A stretch of DNA of 7,262 bases from contig JAPYVG010000077.1 of the NCBI GenBank assembly GCA_028277025.1, forward strand, positions 1-7,262, given 5' to 3'. The translations under genes were made by a program, and so were the position numbers. Position 1 is the first letter of the stretch. Every line of letters begins with the position of its first letter. Below, piece after piece: positions 1-6,117 of the stretch. Under the pieces are notes generated by a model. It was not told the origin of the DNA, did no database searches, and saw only the letters and a list, made by a program, of their open reading frames with translations. The stretch comes from Sulfolobaceae archaeon. Its GTDB lineage: Archaea; Thermoproteota; Thermoprotei_A; Sulfolobales; Sulfolobaceae.

Positions 1-387
1 GCGGATTCCCCTAATTTCAATATGGGTTCGGATCTCTAAGTCACTCGATTACTCTCTAAGCGTGAAGGCCGAACCGACGAATTGACGGTCTTCTGGAATT
101 AAGGAGAGTTCAGGTAACGGTTGCAGGGAACATTATAGGAATAGTTTCCTGCCAGAACCGTGGTAAAAGATGGGATTAATAATCGAAACAGGGAGCTACA
201 GAAAAGCCATCCGACATAGCTAAGCCGGCAATAACTGTAGATACCGATATTTCCTATCAGGAATGCGGTGAAATTAATGTTAAAATGCGGTGTTGCTTTG
301 TTGATCTCTTCAATTTATTTCATAAGCACGATATGATACACTGAGAATTTTCAGTAATTAATATTTATTTCAACGTTATTTGCAAGC
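1..387. other. Gene-poor stretch, probably degenerate transposon DNA
   Basis: I see no intact gene here. On the plus strand an open stretch from about 200 to 344 lacks a convincing start and ends in DISYQECGEINVKMR-like sequence followed by a lysine/histidine-rich tail; I do not recognise it. Positions 71-120 share short patches (CCGAACCGA, then TTCTGG and CAGGTAAC-like words) with the tnpB-end-like region near 6979-7056, hinting at a second decayed IS200/IS605 right end, but the similarity is weak. A near-perfect 16-base palindrome (ACTGAGAATTTTCAGT) lies at 340-355, between this stretch and the transposase remnant, and could be a fold-back terminator or part of an element end. Confidence 0.35.
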
Positions 388-1285
388 TCACACCCTAATA
401 CCCGGAGCTCTACCAACTAAAGAATTAGCCGAGTGGACCATCCATGCATAAGCCCGGAACTTGAGCTTAGCCTCATCCACTTGTCCTAAAATACTTGTAG
501 CCCTAACAGATTCCCCAAAAGTACGCTTCACAGCAGAGAATAAGGACTCAATCCTCCACCTAATACCATAACCCTTCTCATCCCGCCAACGTTCATAACC
601 CAACTTCTTGAACTCCCTTACAGCCTTTCTCCTAGCAGGATGGCCACGCCTAGTAGAAGCGTCTTTCCTAGGTGGGACAACAACCTCAACACCAATATTA
701 TACATCTCGTTAGTATCATAAGCCTTATCTTCATAAAACTTCTTGACCTTCTTTCCCTTATCTTGTAAGTCCTTAACTGTCTTAACTGTAGTTTCAACCT
801 CGTTGCTGGTTACTTCAGCGTTTATTACGTTGAATTGGTCCTTATTAATTACTATTTCGATCTTGAGGATTTTGAGTCCTTGGTTTTTCCCCATTTTGCT
901 ATAATGTATTGTCCTCCCTTGTTTGTGCTTATTCCCGTTGCGTCTGCTATTACTTCAAGTTGGTCATTTGCCTCCGGGAATTTCATGTTCATGTTCCTTA
1001 CTCTTTTCCATATTGTTGAGTAGTCTAGGCTTGTTGGGACGATTTTCAGTCTCTCTAGTGCTCTCAATACTCCTTCTATGGCCCTATAAGGTAGGAAGAT
1101 GTGGAGGAATGCTAGGAATTCGTTGAACTCCCTTGGTGCCTTGTAGGTTTTCTTGGCATGCCTATTCTCCTCTGCTAGTAAATCCCACTAGTGTTCGAAG
1201 ACGTAGAAGGGAACATTAGGGTATATCTCGTTATAACGTTCTCGTCGTACTTGTACCATTCCCTCTTGTACTTACTCTTTTCCAT
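388..1285 (-). pseudogene. IS5-type DDE transposase, frameshifted and interrupted (ISC1058-like)
   Basis: This is the remnant of a cut-and-paste DDE transposase of about 300 residues. Reading from ATG at 1285, the frame runs MEKSKYKREW... to about 1207, where one base appears to be missing. It then continues as FYVFEH, hits an in-frame TAG at 1190-1188 where a Trp codon (TGG) is likely ancestral, and runs on through IADATGIST, which holds the first catalytic Asp (about 944). A second one-base loss near 868-870 shifts the frame into the longest open piece (388-894). That piece contains the second Asp in DKAYD and a perfect Y(2)R(3)E(6)K signature (YGIRWRIESLFSAVK) with the catalytic Glu. The stop is TGA at 390-388. 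The DDE triad and Y-R-E-K spacing are seen directly; the assignment to the Sulfolobus ISC1058 group is from memory. Terminal inverted repeats could not be delimited by eye. As three lesions are present, no full-length product is expected. Confidence 0.85.
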
Positions 1286-1299
1286 GTGTAATACTCGGT

Positions 1300-1318
1300 A
1301 TAATTATTTATAAATTTT
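1300..1318 (-). promoter_or_regulatory. Relic promoter of the transposase
   Basis: On the minus strand a TATA-like box (TTTATAAATAATTA) sits about 20-30 bases before the ATG at 1285, the usual spacing for a leaderless archaeal transcript. It supports the chosen start of the transposase pseudogene. Confidence 0.4.
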
Positions 1319-1397
1319 TGTATAATTCTAAAGTAGCCCACAAAGCAGAAAGATGTTATTTCTCACAGTTTTAAAAAGAAAGCATTGACGTAAGCTC

Positions 1398-1779
1398 TTA
1401 TACCAATTTCTTAGCTTCTATTATTTCCTTATCAAGGCCTAATATTTCACATCCCATACTGATACTCGCCGAAAGGTGAAAGAGGTCTAATGTCTTTAAT
1501 TTCACTCTATTACTTACCCTCAAGGCTAGGTCGAATACTCTATTGAATTCTCCATCCTCTACTTTACAACCGCATTTCTCTAGAGCTTAATCTACGAGGG
1601 CATTAAGCTCTTCTTCTGAGAGTTTAAGAGTTCATGAAAAGACAGAATAAAGTTCAGTGACTACTAGCTTGCTTATTACCTTTTTCCGTCTTTGGGATAA
1701 TTTGTAATAGCTTTTAGTGGTTCGGATCTTTCTCGTTAATTGGAGCTATTATAATACTGCAATCGATATAACATTTCAT
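1398..1779 (-). pseudogene. VapC-like PIN-domain toxin, degraded
   Basis: This is the remnant of a PIN-domain ribonuclease of about 127 codons, the toxin of a VapBC pair. The N-terminus MKCYIDCSIIIAP has the hydrophobic strand plus first acidic residue (YID) typical of PIN domains. The middle reads KKVISKLVVTELYSVFS with the conserved T-E of the fold. The C-terminal half reads LKTLDLFHLSAS, matching the usual ..TxDxxHLAxA.. helix with its acidic residue, then GCEILGLDKEI and stop TAA at 1400-1398. Lesions are a frameshift near 1715-1725, TGA at 1634-1632 and TAA at 1589-1587. The start overlaps the stop of the antitoxin relic (ATGA), as in many intact vapBC operons. The family call is from sequence pattern alone; no active toxin can be made. 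Confidence 0.75.
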
Positions 1780-2017
1780 TCCCTTTCCTTTAATAAGTCT
1801 TCAGAAGTCGGTAGCTCGAAAGGTGTCCCTTCTTTTAACCTTTTTCAGTTAGTTCTTTGATTTTTTCCTTCTTCCTTAATTCTTCCTTAGCCTTACTCAC
1901 TCCGTAAGCAATAATAATATAAAATGCTTCGTTTCTTTACTTAGCGATACCTATCTCAACCATTTTTTCAGCTATTTCAAAATACTCGCCCTTTACCTTA
2001 AGTGTTACCATTTTCAT
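1776..2017 (-). pseudogene. VapB-like ribbon-helix-helix antitoxin, degraded
   Basis: This is the remnant of a small antitoxin of about 80 codons, partner of the adjacent VapC relic. The start MKMVTLKVKGEYFEIAEKMV resembles the ribbon-helix-helix N-terminus (a beta strand followed by an amphipathic helix) of archaeal VapB proteins. The text then reads RNEAFYIIIAYGVSKAKEEL, a second helix, and ends with the charged toxin-binding tail TPFELPTSEDLLKERE. An in-frame TAA at 1939-1937 interrupts the position just before RNEA, where Ser or another residue is expected, and a frameshift near 1843 separates the tail. The final TGA (1778-1776) overlaps the vapC ATG by the ATGA arrangement, indicating former translational coupling. 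In the intact state the protein would neutralise VapC and repress its own promoter. Confidence 0.75.
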
Positions 2018-2024
2018 ACTTTAA

Positions 2025-2040
2025 TATTACTCTAGTAATA
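2025..2040. promoter_or_regulatory. Palindromic operator of the vapBC relic
   Basis: The perfect inverted repeat TATTACT-CT-AGTAATA lies between the presumed TATA box and the vapB ATG, eight bases upstream of that start. Ribbon-helix-helix antitoxins bind such palindromes to repress their own operon, so this is most simply an autoregulatory operator. The palindrome is seen directly; the function is inferred from position. Confidence 0.55.
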
Positions 2041-2050
2041 GAATAAACTT
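2041..2050 (-). promoter_or_regulatory. TATA-like box of the vapBC relic
   Basis: On the minus strand AAGTTTATTC lies about 24-33 bases before the vapB ATG at 2017, the spacing expected for a leaderless archaeal start, with the palindromic operator just downstream. Confidence 0.4.
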
Positions 2051-2187
2051 TACCCTAGTATGACGTGAAGAGATCAAAAAGACATTTAAACCAAGACTTT
2101 TCCCCATCCTAGTCAGAGAGTTAGGGGGATATTGAGTTGTATTTCATGTATGCATGTTTATCTCATTACTGGCCGATAATGTTCACC

Positions 2188-2200
2188 AAATAATTATTAA
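2188..2200 (+). promoter_or_regulatory. TATA-like promoter of the AAA+ ATPase gene
   Basis: AAATAATTATTAA is centred about 29 bases upstream of the ATG at 2224. There is no G-rich ribosome-binding site between it and the start, so a leaderless transcript beginning at or very near the ATG is likely. This promoter also separates the gene from the divergently oriented vapBC relic. Confidence 0.5.
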
Positions 2201-2223
2201 GGTGTAGTTAAGTATTTTCTTAG

Positions 2224-4080
2224 ATGTCCATCGATCTAAAGAAATTATGCGGTGATTTCTCTACTTTCAATATTAACGGTTACGCAAAAGTAGACGTGTT
2301 TAACATTAGCGGTTACGTTCCTAAAGAGTGCGAAATAAAGGTCAATGCTATAAAAGTTCTGGGTTTAGCTTTTACTTACTCGTTAAAGGAAAAGCGCAAT
2401 GACATAAAGGAATTTGTCGAAGAACTGTATCGAAGGTACAATTACGTACTGTTCATTCCAGACAACGCAAATAGCGATGTTAAAAGTTTCTTCAAATCAG
2501 CGTACGAAGTTTTAGGTACTCAAGATCCGTTTGAAGTAACTAAAAATTTAGCCTTAGGTTTTTTCTTGGCATGGAAATACGATTTGGACTTAACTGACTA
2601 TATACGAGGGACACGGGCATTACTCGACGTTTACCGTCTATTACCCTTTTATTATTCATATTCTCAAAGGGGAATAGACCCGTTTGAGAAACTGAAAGAT
2701 AATTCAAGGGATAAGCGGTTCATAGAGGAAATTATGAACGAGATACGTGATAGCAGGAGATACACATTCTTTAACAATATGCTTTACCCAATCGCTTTGG
2801 CCCAATTCATAAATATGCTACCGGATGATAAGGAGTTGAAACCCGGGGCACCTATAAGCTTTCAAACTACCGAATTTTACAAAAAGTTAGCACTATACAG
2901 TTACACGTTAAGTGATAGCGAAGCACTAGGCTTCATTAACTCTGTTTTCTACAGGCTGAAAAAACTGTGGAGAGAGTTAAAAGGAGTACGAATGGACGAG
3001 GTCGTCCTTGATTTATATCAGAATTACCTTACCGCACTGGGTAAACACGGTTTACAAGTCAATCTACCCAAAGTTCAAGACTTGTTGGTACAAAAGACTG
3101 AAGGAGTGAAGTGTATCGGGAAGGGGGAAGTGGATTTACACGATTTTTACACAAGTGTAGACGTGGAAACATTGAAGGCTGCACTAAAGATAAGTAATGT
3201 TTTACTTATCGGCCCACCCGGTGTAGGTAAGACCAGTTTAGCCTTGAGAGTAGTCAAGGGTTTGACAGATAACAACGATGAGTGTTTTTCTGTCTTTACG
3301 GCCAACTCTTTGTGGTTCAGAAGAAACTTGGTCGGCGGTGAGAGCTTTATTAGCGGTTCTGTCTACTGGAAAAGTGGTTTGTTAGTCCAAGCCTATGTGA
3401 GGGCTTCAAGGATTATTGATGGTAATTATTACGTTATTGTAGACGAGATCAACCGTGCTGATGTCGACAAAGCTTTCGGTGAGTTATTTACCATATTCTC
3501 AAGTAATAATCCTGAAGAATGGTTTATACCAAGTAGTTTGGTTGAGGAGATCGAGAGTTACGGTAACAGAGTTGATGAGTATGCTAGGGAATTCTTGCTA
3601 ATTTATAATGACTTGAAGGAAAAGGGTAGAGAGAACGAACCTTTAAGAAGGATAAGGATGATAGCTACGATGAACTTAGTAGATGCAAGGAACTTATTTT
3701 ACGTAGGAGATGCCTTAGTGAGAAGATTCGTTTCGTTTTATTTACCCTATCCCACTTCTACTGAGGACTTGGTTAAGGTCTTGCCTAACTTTAATTTGCA
3801 GGATGACGAGAGAGAACAATTAATTAAGTTTGTAGGTTGTGTAAGGGAAAAGTTCAACCAGAAGAGAAAGGCTAGTAGGTCAACGTTTATGGAGCTAACT
3901 AGCTTTAACATATCTCCGGCTAGTGTTAAGAATTCTTTAGCTATTTACTCAGAGTTAAGTAGACGTAGTATTAACGACTTTGCCGAAATAGTCAAGCTCA
4001 CCTTAGGTACTCTAAATAAGAAGGAAATAAGTGATTATGAAGAGATAAAAGAAGAGTGCATAAATGAACTTAGGAAATAA
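2224..4080 (+). CDS. AAA+ NTPase, McrB/MoxR group, with long N-terminal helical region (McrB-like)
   Basis: An intact 618-residue protein. The NTPase core occupies about residues 305-600: Walker A GPPGVGKTS at 330-338, Walker B VIVDEINRAD starting at 404 with catalytic D407-E408, a sensor-1 region IATMNLVDARN with N484, and paired arginines R500-R501 in ALVRRF as candidate arginine fingers. The DEINRA and MN-x-x-D/R words are typical of McrB-type GTPases, which drive the McrC nuclease along modified DNA; MoxR-type chaperone ATPases are the main alternative. Residues 1-300 are rich in helix-forming and aromatic residues, and I recognise no known methylated-DNA reader (no evident EVE/YTH or B3-like pattern). 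The start is firm because an in-frame TAG immediately precedes the ATG and a TATA box lies 29 bases upstream. It converges with the PD-(D/E)XK nuclease gene at 4265-5452, its likely partner. GTP versus ATP preference and the DNA target are not visible from sequence. Confidence 0.88.
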   Translation: MSIDLKKLCGDFSTFNINGYAKVDVFNISGYVPKECEIKVNAIKVLGLAFTYSLKEKRNDIKEFVEELYRRYNYVLFIPDNANSDVKSFFKSAYEVLGTQDPFEVTKNLALGFFLAWKYDLDLTDYIRGTRALLDVYRLLPFYYSYSQRGIDPFEKLKDNSRDKRFIEEIMNEIRDSRRYTFFNNMLYPIALAQFINMLPDDKELKPGAPISFQTTEFYKKLALYSYTLSDSEALGFINSVFYRLKKLWRELKGVRMDEVVLDLYQNYLTALGKHGLQVNLPKVQDLLVQKTEGVKCIGKGEVDLHDFYTSVDVETLKAALKISNVLLIGPPGVGKTSLALRVVKGLTDNNDECFSVFTANSLWFRRNLVGGESFISGSVYWKSGLLVQAYVRASRIIDGNYYVIVDEINRADVDKAFGELFTIFSSNNPEEWFIPSSLVEEIESYGNRVDEYAREFLLIYNDLKEKGRENEPLRRIRMIATMNLVDARNLFYVGDALVRRFVSFYLPYPTSTEDLVKVLPNFNLQDDEREQLIKFVGCVREKFNQKRKASRSTFMELTSFNISPASVKNSLAIYSELSRRSINDFAEIVKLTLGTLNKKEISDYEEIKEECINELRK

Positions 4081-4118
4081 TTTTGCACCGCTCACCCTAT
4101 CTTTTACCTCACGATTAG

Positions 4119-4247
4119 CATTATGATTGGAAAAAAGTTAGAGAGACGATAGTAGTGTTCCCGTCTGAAGAAGTAATGAAAAGGATCTTAAAAGAGGCTG
4201 GCGTAAAGCCGGAGGAAGTTGCCGACGTAAGTGAAAATGACTTATAA
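4119..4247 (+). other. Small open stretch between the convergent genes, fragment or microprotein
   Basis: A 42-residue open stretch bounded by TAG at 4116-4118 and TAA at 4245-4247 has no ATG start at its head; a GTG at 4155 would give a 30-residue peptide beginning VFPSEEVMKRILKEAG and ending VADVSENDL. The composition is protein-like (charged amphipathic helix, VKPEE turn), unlike random intergenic sequence. It is not in frame with the ATPase gene, which ends 38 bases earlier. It may be the 3' scar of a lost gene or a microprotein of the system; I do not recognise the family. Confidence 0.35.
4131..4136 (-). terminator. T-run, possible terminator of the nuclease gene
   Basis: On the minus strand a run of six T lies about 130 bases beyond the nuclease stop codon. 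Archaeal transcription can end at such tracts without a hairpin. The evidence is position and composition only. Confidence 0.25.
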
Positions 4248-4253
4248 GTGTTA

Positions 4254-4265
4254 ACCCCTCTTTTT
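4254..4265 (+). terminator. Pyrimidine/T-run, possible terminator of ATPase-side transcript
   Basis: CCCCTC followed by five T lies just after the small open stretch and abuts the end of the convergent nuclease gene. This is a plausible archaeal T-tract terminator for plus-strand transcription, judged from composition and position. Confidence 0.3.
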
Positions 4266-5452
4266 CAAACTAACTTTTTCAAAATTTCACCTATGATCCT
4301 TAAATTGCGCTCATCGTCTTTTAGTGGGTCTATTATGGCCATGTAAATTAAATGGGAGTTATACCAGAAGTCAATTAGCCCTCTCTCCTTGGCTCTTCTG
4401 TCGAGTTCCCTCGTAGCTGAGTCCTCATCGTCGTAGTCTACTCCCCATTTATCTAATCCGGGGTAAACGAGGACAGAGGCTAACGGTTGGTACTCGTAAG
4501 TATATGCCATGACTTTGAACCTACCCATCGTTATATAACCCACTTTCGGGGAATACTTACATTCAAATATTATAGGCTTCTCCTCAACAAGCGACAAGTC
4601 CGGTCTACCCTTGTACTTGTCTATGTTCTGCAGGTCGTCTACTTTCCTCAACGTTGAATTGGATAAAGAGGCGTTGAGAATAAATTTGATCTTTTTGTTT
4701 CCCTTTATAGCGTAATACCTTTGCTCATTTTCTTTTACGATCTCGTATTCATTCCTCCGCAGATATGTTACCACAAGGTAGAAAACGTAAAGTTCATAGA
4801 GCTTCCATTTTAGGAATTTTATTAATTCTTTATCAGCTTTTTCACTTCCTCCCCCTATTCTTATGTCCTCTAACTTCTTAGCCAAGACGTAGGCTTTATA
4901 TGCCCTTATGAGCCACGGAGGGTCTGTATAGGACGGGTCTCTGTAATACCCTTCCGGGAACATGTCCTTTACCGAGTTTAACTCCGAAAACAGTCTCTCG
5001 AAGTCCTCTAAGAAATTAAAATTTGGGTGAGGCTCAATTATTTTTATCCCTTCTCTCTTTTCACTTACTATTTCGTAAATCCTCCTCAAAAGATAACCTA
5101 ATATCCCGTATTCCGGGGCGTTGTAGCCCTCCTTGAAATCATAATAAGCTATTAGCGGGTAAACCATTATAGTCCTAACAACGTCCAATTGGCCGTAAAG
5201 TTCTTGGGAGTACTCTACTGAAAACTCCCTATAGGTCAATCTATCGTTTAAGGCTTTGTTAGCGGATTTTACGCTATCCCTCGTTATCAGATAGAGGATA
5301 TAATAGTGGATGTAATTGAGAACCTCATTACTTACCCGGAGCTCTTGTGAGAGATCCAGAATCTGAAGCAATTTCTCAACATCTACGACACCCTTATATT
5401 GCAAGTAATAATATCCGACTTTTTCTATTAATGCCTTGTCTCTTTCGTTCAC
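4265..5452 (-). CDS. PD-(D/E)XK nuclease, McrC-like C-terminal domain
   Basis: An intact 395-residue protein. The C-terminal half (about 178-395) carries a McrC-type restriction-endonuclease fold: a helix with a conserved acidic residue in KWKLYELYVF (E220), then GRPDLSL with D285, then IIFECKYS with E297 and K299, giving a D-(11)-E-x-K metal site, followed by a helix with GRFKVMAYTYEY and a strand LASVLVYPG, as in McrC and related nucleases. Upstream, WLIRAYKAYVLAKKLEDI resembles the helix preceding the nuclease in McrC. Residues 1-170 are mainly helical and unrecognised; the beta-rich McrC N-terminal domain that contacts McrB is not apparent. Translation starts at GTG (5452), since a TGA stop lies four codons upstream in frame and no ATG intervenes; the promoter lies about 27 bases upstream. 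It converges with the McrB-like ATPase, its presumed motor. All catalytic residues are present, so the enzyme should be active on DNA. McrC identity beyond the fold is inference. Confidence 0.8.
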   Translation of the reverse strand: MNERDKALIEKVGYYYLQYKGVVDVEKLLQILDLSQELRVSNEVLNYIHYYILYLITRDSVKSANKALNDRLTYREFSVEYSQELYGQLDVVRTIMVYPLIAYYDFKEGYNAPEYGILGYLLRRIYEIVSEKREGIKIIEPHPNFNFLEDFERLFSELNSVKDMFPEGYYRDPSYTDPPWLIRAYKAYVLAKKLEDIRIGGGSEKADKELIKFLKWKLYELYVFYLVVTYLRRNEYEIVKENEQRYYAIKGNKKIKFILNASLSNSTLRKVDDLQNIDKYKGRPDLSLVEEKPIIFECKYSPKVGYITMGRFKVMAYTYEYQPLASVLVYPGLDKWGVDYDDEDSATRELDRRAKERGLIDFWYNSHLIYMAIIDPLKDDERNLRIIGEILKKLV

Positions 5453-5471
5453 ATAGCTATTTCACATTCAA

Positions 5472-5486
5472 GTTTTTTAATTTTTG
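5472..5486 (-). promoter_or_regulatory. TATA-like promoter of the nuclease gene
   Basis: On the minus strand CAAAAATTAAAAAAC is centred about 27 bases before the GTG at 5452, matching leaderless archaeal promoter spacing and supporting that GTG as the start. Confidence 0.45.
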
Positions 5487-5496
5487 ATTAGAAGAC

Positions 5497-5787
5497 GTAA
5501 TTCAAGCGTTGTCCGACTACTTTGCCAACCGTGAAAAACAATGTTTTCAATAGAAGTATCTGGAGAAATACTAGGTGTTCCTCATGTTGAATAAGAGGGA
5601 AGTCTCTAACGTAGCTAAGAGATACCTAAAAAACACATTAAGGTACTACTTAAAGGGACTTTCCTAACCGTTAACCGACAAGCTATAAGCTCTTTTGAAA
5701 CAGAAGGTTAAAGATTTAATGTGTTCCCTGCTCGTGCTATAGTCGGACAGGCTAAGATATCTATGTATATCCTTTGTTTTATTGTGA
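5497..5787 (+). pseudogene. Decayed unknown gene, several in-frame stops
   Basis: One frame reads as protein with stops inserted: VIQALSDYFANREKQCFQ, stop, KYLEKY, stop, VFLMLNKREVSNVAKRYL, then a basic and leucine-rich stretch KNTLRYYLKGLS, stop, PLTDKL, stop, ALLKQKVKDLMCSLLVL, stop, SDRLRYL, ending at TGA 5785-5787. The frame stays coherent over about 290 bases with five internal stops (at least two are TAG and two TAA), which looks like an old gene decaying by point mutation. The basic, leucine-rich character would fit a transposase N-terminus, but I do not recognise the family. It lies divergently upstream of the nuclease gene. Confidence 0.45.
5510..5749. repeat. 10-base inverted repeat flanking the decayed gene
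   Basis: TGTCCGACTA at 5510-5519 is mirrored exactly by TAGTCGGACA at 5740-5749. The pair encloses most of the pseudogene. It could be a relic of element ends or a chance match; no flanking target duplication is obvious. Confidence 0.25.
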
Positions 5788-5870
5788 TTCTCCTCTTTTA
5801 TTCTTTAGCTGATGTAGAAACAAAAAAGTCTATAGTCTTATATGTTAAAAAAGTCATATATTTCCCCGTT

Positions 5871-5884
5871 GAACAAATTTGTTC
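5871..5884. repeat. Perfect 14-base palindrome GAACAAATTTGTTC
   Basis: A perfect palindrome without a loop lies in the A+T-rich spacer between the decayed gene and the small ORF at 5977. Its form suits a dimeric DNA-binding protein site better than an RNA hairpin. About 20 bases further on is an 11-T run. Confidence 0.45.
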
Positions 5885-5902
5885 CTAGTTTTTAATGATT
5901 TG

Positions 5903-5913
5903 TTTTTTTTTTT
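5903..5913 (+). terminator. T11 tract, possible archaeal terminator
   Basis: Eleven consecutive T on the plus strand, the longest homopolymer in the window, in a gene-free stretch (5788-5976). Archaeal RNA polymerase terminates efficiently at such tracts. Confidence 0.35.
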
Positions 5914-5976
5914 AACTTAAGTATTGAATACACTAATAATACATCTAGAACAACCCAAATAATTACTGCTTTTTAT

Positions 5977-6117
5977 ATGAACCAGAAATTTGATATTAGA
6001 AAAATTATCAATGAACTTATGATGGTAAAAACAGCGTCAAATACCAAGGAAATTAAGCCCGTAGTAGATAAATATGTCACAAAAGTTTTCTCTGGGATCA
6101 AACTATACTTTAAGTAA
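5977..6117 (+). CDS. Small hypothetical ORF (46 residues), doubtful
   Basis: An ATG-started open frame encodes MNQKFDIRKIINELMMVKTA and continues to KVFSGIKLYFK. It is charged, with no membrane segment or recognisable motif. A+T-rich sequence upstream (TTAAGTATTGAATA about 45-60 bases before) could contain a promoter, though the spacing is longer than for the other genes here. Its last bases overlap the end of the antisense transporter relic, so it may be the surviving start of a truncated gene. I do not recognise a family. Confidence 0.3.
   Translation: MNQKFDIRKIINELMMVKTASNTKEIKPVVDKYVTKVFSGIKLYFK

Noticed and set aside
835..1126. Plus-strand open frames of about 60-70 codons opposite the transposase
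   Set aside because: They lie antisense to clear transposase coding text, and their translations are low-complexity phenylalanine/leucine/serine strings typical of a shadow frame.
25..1729. Direct repeat GGTTCGGATCT at 25-35 and 1719-1729
   Set aside because: The second copy lies in vapC coding text and the flanks do not match, so it is probably coincidental.
2096..2132. Possible stem between CCCC-rich and GGGG-rich words upstream of the ATPase gene
   Set aside because: The pairing is short and interrupted by mismatches, and its position is far from the inferred leaderless start, so no riboswitch or attenuator can be supported.
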